Source: CAVQRC01 sp963715045 (lineage in GTDB: Bacteria > Planctomycetota > Planctomycetia > Pirellulales > Lacipirellulaceae). Taken from it: a DNA stretch of 20,053 nt. The notes below the pieces were generated by a model, which saw only the letters and a list, made by a program, of their open reading frames with translations, made no database searches and was not told the DNA's origin. Of the stretch, positions 18,914 to 20,053 are shown in pieces. The DNA is taken from the NCBI GenBank assembly GCA_963715045.1, contig CAVQRC010000044.1, positions 1 through 20,053 of the forward strand. The letters are read 5' to 3'. The translations under genes and the position numbers were made by a program. The stretch's first letter is position 1. Every line of letters begins with the position of its first letter.

Positions 18914-19117
18914 TCAGGAGCCGCCGATCAGAGAGCGAAACATGCCGACGATTGCTCCGAATGCCCCGCCGACGAGAAACCCCACCGCCGCGGCCTGGTC
19001 GATTCGAGGGCCGGCCTGACTGCGATTGAGCAATCGCATGACGCCCCCCACCAATGAGCCGCACAAGCCGTACGTCAATGCGGTCAGCAGAATCGAGGTT
19101 AACGAGGAGTCGATCAT
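18914..19117 (-). CDS. Small two-helix membrane protein, hypothetical
   Basis: Sixty-seven residues with two hydrophobic segments: LTSILLTALTYGLCGSLVGG (about 6-25) and AAAVGFLVGGAFGAIVGMFR (about 42-61). The second has the glycine-rich GxxxG pattern of tightly packed helices. A short basic loop (RLLNRSQAGPR) joins them, which suggests both ends face the same side of the inner membrane. Function not recognised. There is no good Shine-Dalgarno before the ATG at 19117, so the call rests on the clean two-helix pattern. Confidence 0.5.
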   Translation of the reverse strand: MIDSSLTSILLTALTYGLCGSLVGGVMRLLNRSQAGPRIDQAAAVGFLVGGAFGAIVGMFRSLIGGS

Positions 19118-19598
19118 GGGATGGTCGCATTCGTCCCAAGCAGAGTGGCACCGAGTTTACGAGCGTTATGGATCGTAGCGTTGAATCTTAGCCGAATCCC
19201 CGGCTAAAGGGGCCAGAAATGCCCCCGGGTTCGTTTCCTAGCCTTCGAAGGGAGGGAAAGCGTCTCCCCGAGATGCACCGCGCATAAAAAAACCGCCTGG
19301 CCAGGCGGCGACCCCTCCCCCGAGCCTCGTGCCTGCCGCGAATCGCTTGATACCCTACCGCAGGATGCAGCCGCACTCATGGCAGCCGCCACGTAAGCGC
19401 GAAATTCGCATTCACACGAGGCCCCCTGTTCAACACAGAAGGCTCACCAAGTCTGTCTACCCTCCTGCTTACGAATCGCCTTTGAACTCACAGGTGACCA
19501 GCCTGTTTCGGCCTTCCCTGCCGATCCGCATATCTCCGTTTTCGTATACGTATCAAAACCTGTTTTTGTTCACTAAATCCACGACCGCGCGGTGAACT
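19118..19598. other. Intergenic stretch with hairpins and an AT-rich patch
   Basis: No gene supported. It holds two small hairpins (TTAGCCG at 19188-19194 with CGGCTAA at 19201-19207, then GGGGC/GCCCC just after), a minus-strand terminator at 19286-19308, and an AT-rich patch around 19530-19580 with several T runs. The hairpins could form part of the leader of the small membrane protein gene. Confidence 0.5.
19286..19308 (-). terminator. Rho-independent terminator, minus strand
   Basis: The perfect palindrome CCGCCTGGCCAGGCGG (19293-19308) is followed on the minus strand by seven T (19292-19286). It lies about 290 bases past the stop of the dockerin/PEP-CTERM gene at the right edge and most likely ends its transcript. 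Confidence 0.8.
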
Positions 19599-20053
19599 TC
19601 AGGCCGCACAAGCGTGGGTTGTCGCAACACGGTTAAGTGCAACCAATCGAAACGTGCTGGCAACGAGAAGCACGAACGCGAACAGCGCCGCACCACCGGG
19701 TTCCGGCACAGCTGCTTCCCCCGCCCCACTGTCGCCGGTGCCGAACTCGCTCTGCCAGACCAGGAAGTCCTGGCCATCGACATTGCCGTCTCCAGTGGCG
19801 TCGCCCGTGTTCGTGGTGGCTGTGCCGTCCAGCGTCGGAAATGCAGCTTGCCAGATCAAAAAGTCTTCCCCGTCGACGTCATTGTCCTTGTCGAAATCGG
19901 CCAGGCCGGCGACGCCGATCACCAGGACGCCGAAGTCGTTATCGGTGTCTCTGTTGTCGTAGTACAGACTGTCGACCGTCGAAACGAATAAGTACTCGGC
20001 GGCGGTCGGGATCTGAATGGTGACCGTCGGATCCATGGAGAAGTCCTCGGGGA
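19599..20053 (-). CDS. Dockerin-like / PEP-CTERM protein, 5' end outside the window
   Basis: C-terminal part of an exported protein. The frame is open to the window edge (PEDFS before the first internal Met at 20036), and no signal peptide is present, so the start lies outside. Visible are the end of a beta-rich domain (VTIQIPTAAEYLFVSTVDSL), two dockerin-like EF-hand loops (DFDKDNDVDGEDFLIWQ and DATGDGNVDGQDFLVWQ) and a PEP-CTERM signal (VPEPGGAALFAFVLLVASTF). Unusually, 16 residues (RLVALNRVATTHACAA) follow the hydrophobic segment instead of a short Arg cluster. This may be a real longer tail or a shifted frame. Same sorting class as the gene at 9383-10399. Confidence 0.88.
   Translation of the reverse strand, partial: PEDFSMDPTVTIQIPTAAEYLFVSTVDSLYYDNRDTDNDFGVLVIGVAGLADFDKDNDVDGEDFLIWQAAFPTLDGTATTNTGDATGDGNVDGQDFLVWQSEFGTGDSGAGEAAVPEPGGAALFAFVLLVASTFRLVALNRVATTHACAA

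Overview
The window reads as a chromosomal segment of a planctomycete, most likely a Pirellulales-type organism. The evidence is the gene content: a PSCyt1/PSCyt2/PSD1 protein followed by a DUF1501 protein, an N-terminal LEPR-XLL-like motif (LESRRLLA), dockerin-like double EF-hand modules of the form DGxDFLxWQxxFG, PEP-CTERM tails, a PQQ-type beta-propeller protein, and a DUF6797-like protein next to a multi-haem PA14/cytochrome c protein. GC content is high throughout. No phage, transposon, CRISPR or plasmid functions were seen.

Layout. (1) 175-8405, plus strand: four genes with gaps of 102 to 155 bases. They are the PSCyt/LamG/PSD1 protein, the DUF1501 protein, a seven-repeat FG-GAP dockerin protein and a PQQ-like propeller protein. 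A good intrinsic terminator closes the group at 8467-8503. (2) 8504-9231 shows no convincing gene. It is followed by a promoter with a consensus -10 and a secreted LamG-like/dockerin/PEP-CTERM protein (9383-10399). A long GC hairpin then separates this from the convergent minus-strand genes. (3) 15860-10717, minus strand: a double zf-TFIIB protein, a DUF6797-like propeller protein and a PA14/five-haem cytochrome c protein. An octamer tandem repeat fills the gap between the last two. (4) tRNA-Glu(CTC) on the plus strand with its own promoter. (5) 16925-16239, minus: a nitroreductase-fold protein that looks like an iodotyrosine deiodinase homologue. (6) 18299-17427, minus: a PlsC/GPAT-type acyltransferase. 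(7) A small two-helix membrane protein, a minus-strand terminator, and the 3' part of another dockerin/PEP-CTERM gene that runs off the right edge.

How the genes fit together. Most of the window encodes exported proteins: c-type haem proteins, beta-propellers, and surface or secreted proteins with calcium-binding dockerin-like modules. The housekeeping genes (tRNA, acyltransferase, nitroreductase) lie at the right.

A main caution for readers: five of the longest genes can only be read end to end if one allows single-base indels. Six are insertions (near 1888, 4853, 7166, 11972, 13995 and 14600-14640) and one is a deletion (near 3245). Homologous protein sequence continues immediately on the other side in each case. 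I annotate these as single genes with frameshifts, probably assembly or sequencing errors, although real recent inactivation cannot be excluded. I do not see a clearly new biological system here. The iodotyrosine deiodinase-like gene and the cytochrome/DUF6797 pair are the most rewarding items.
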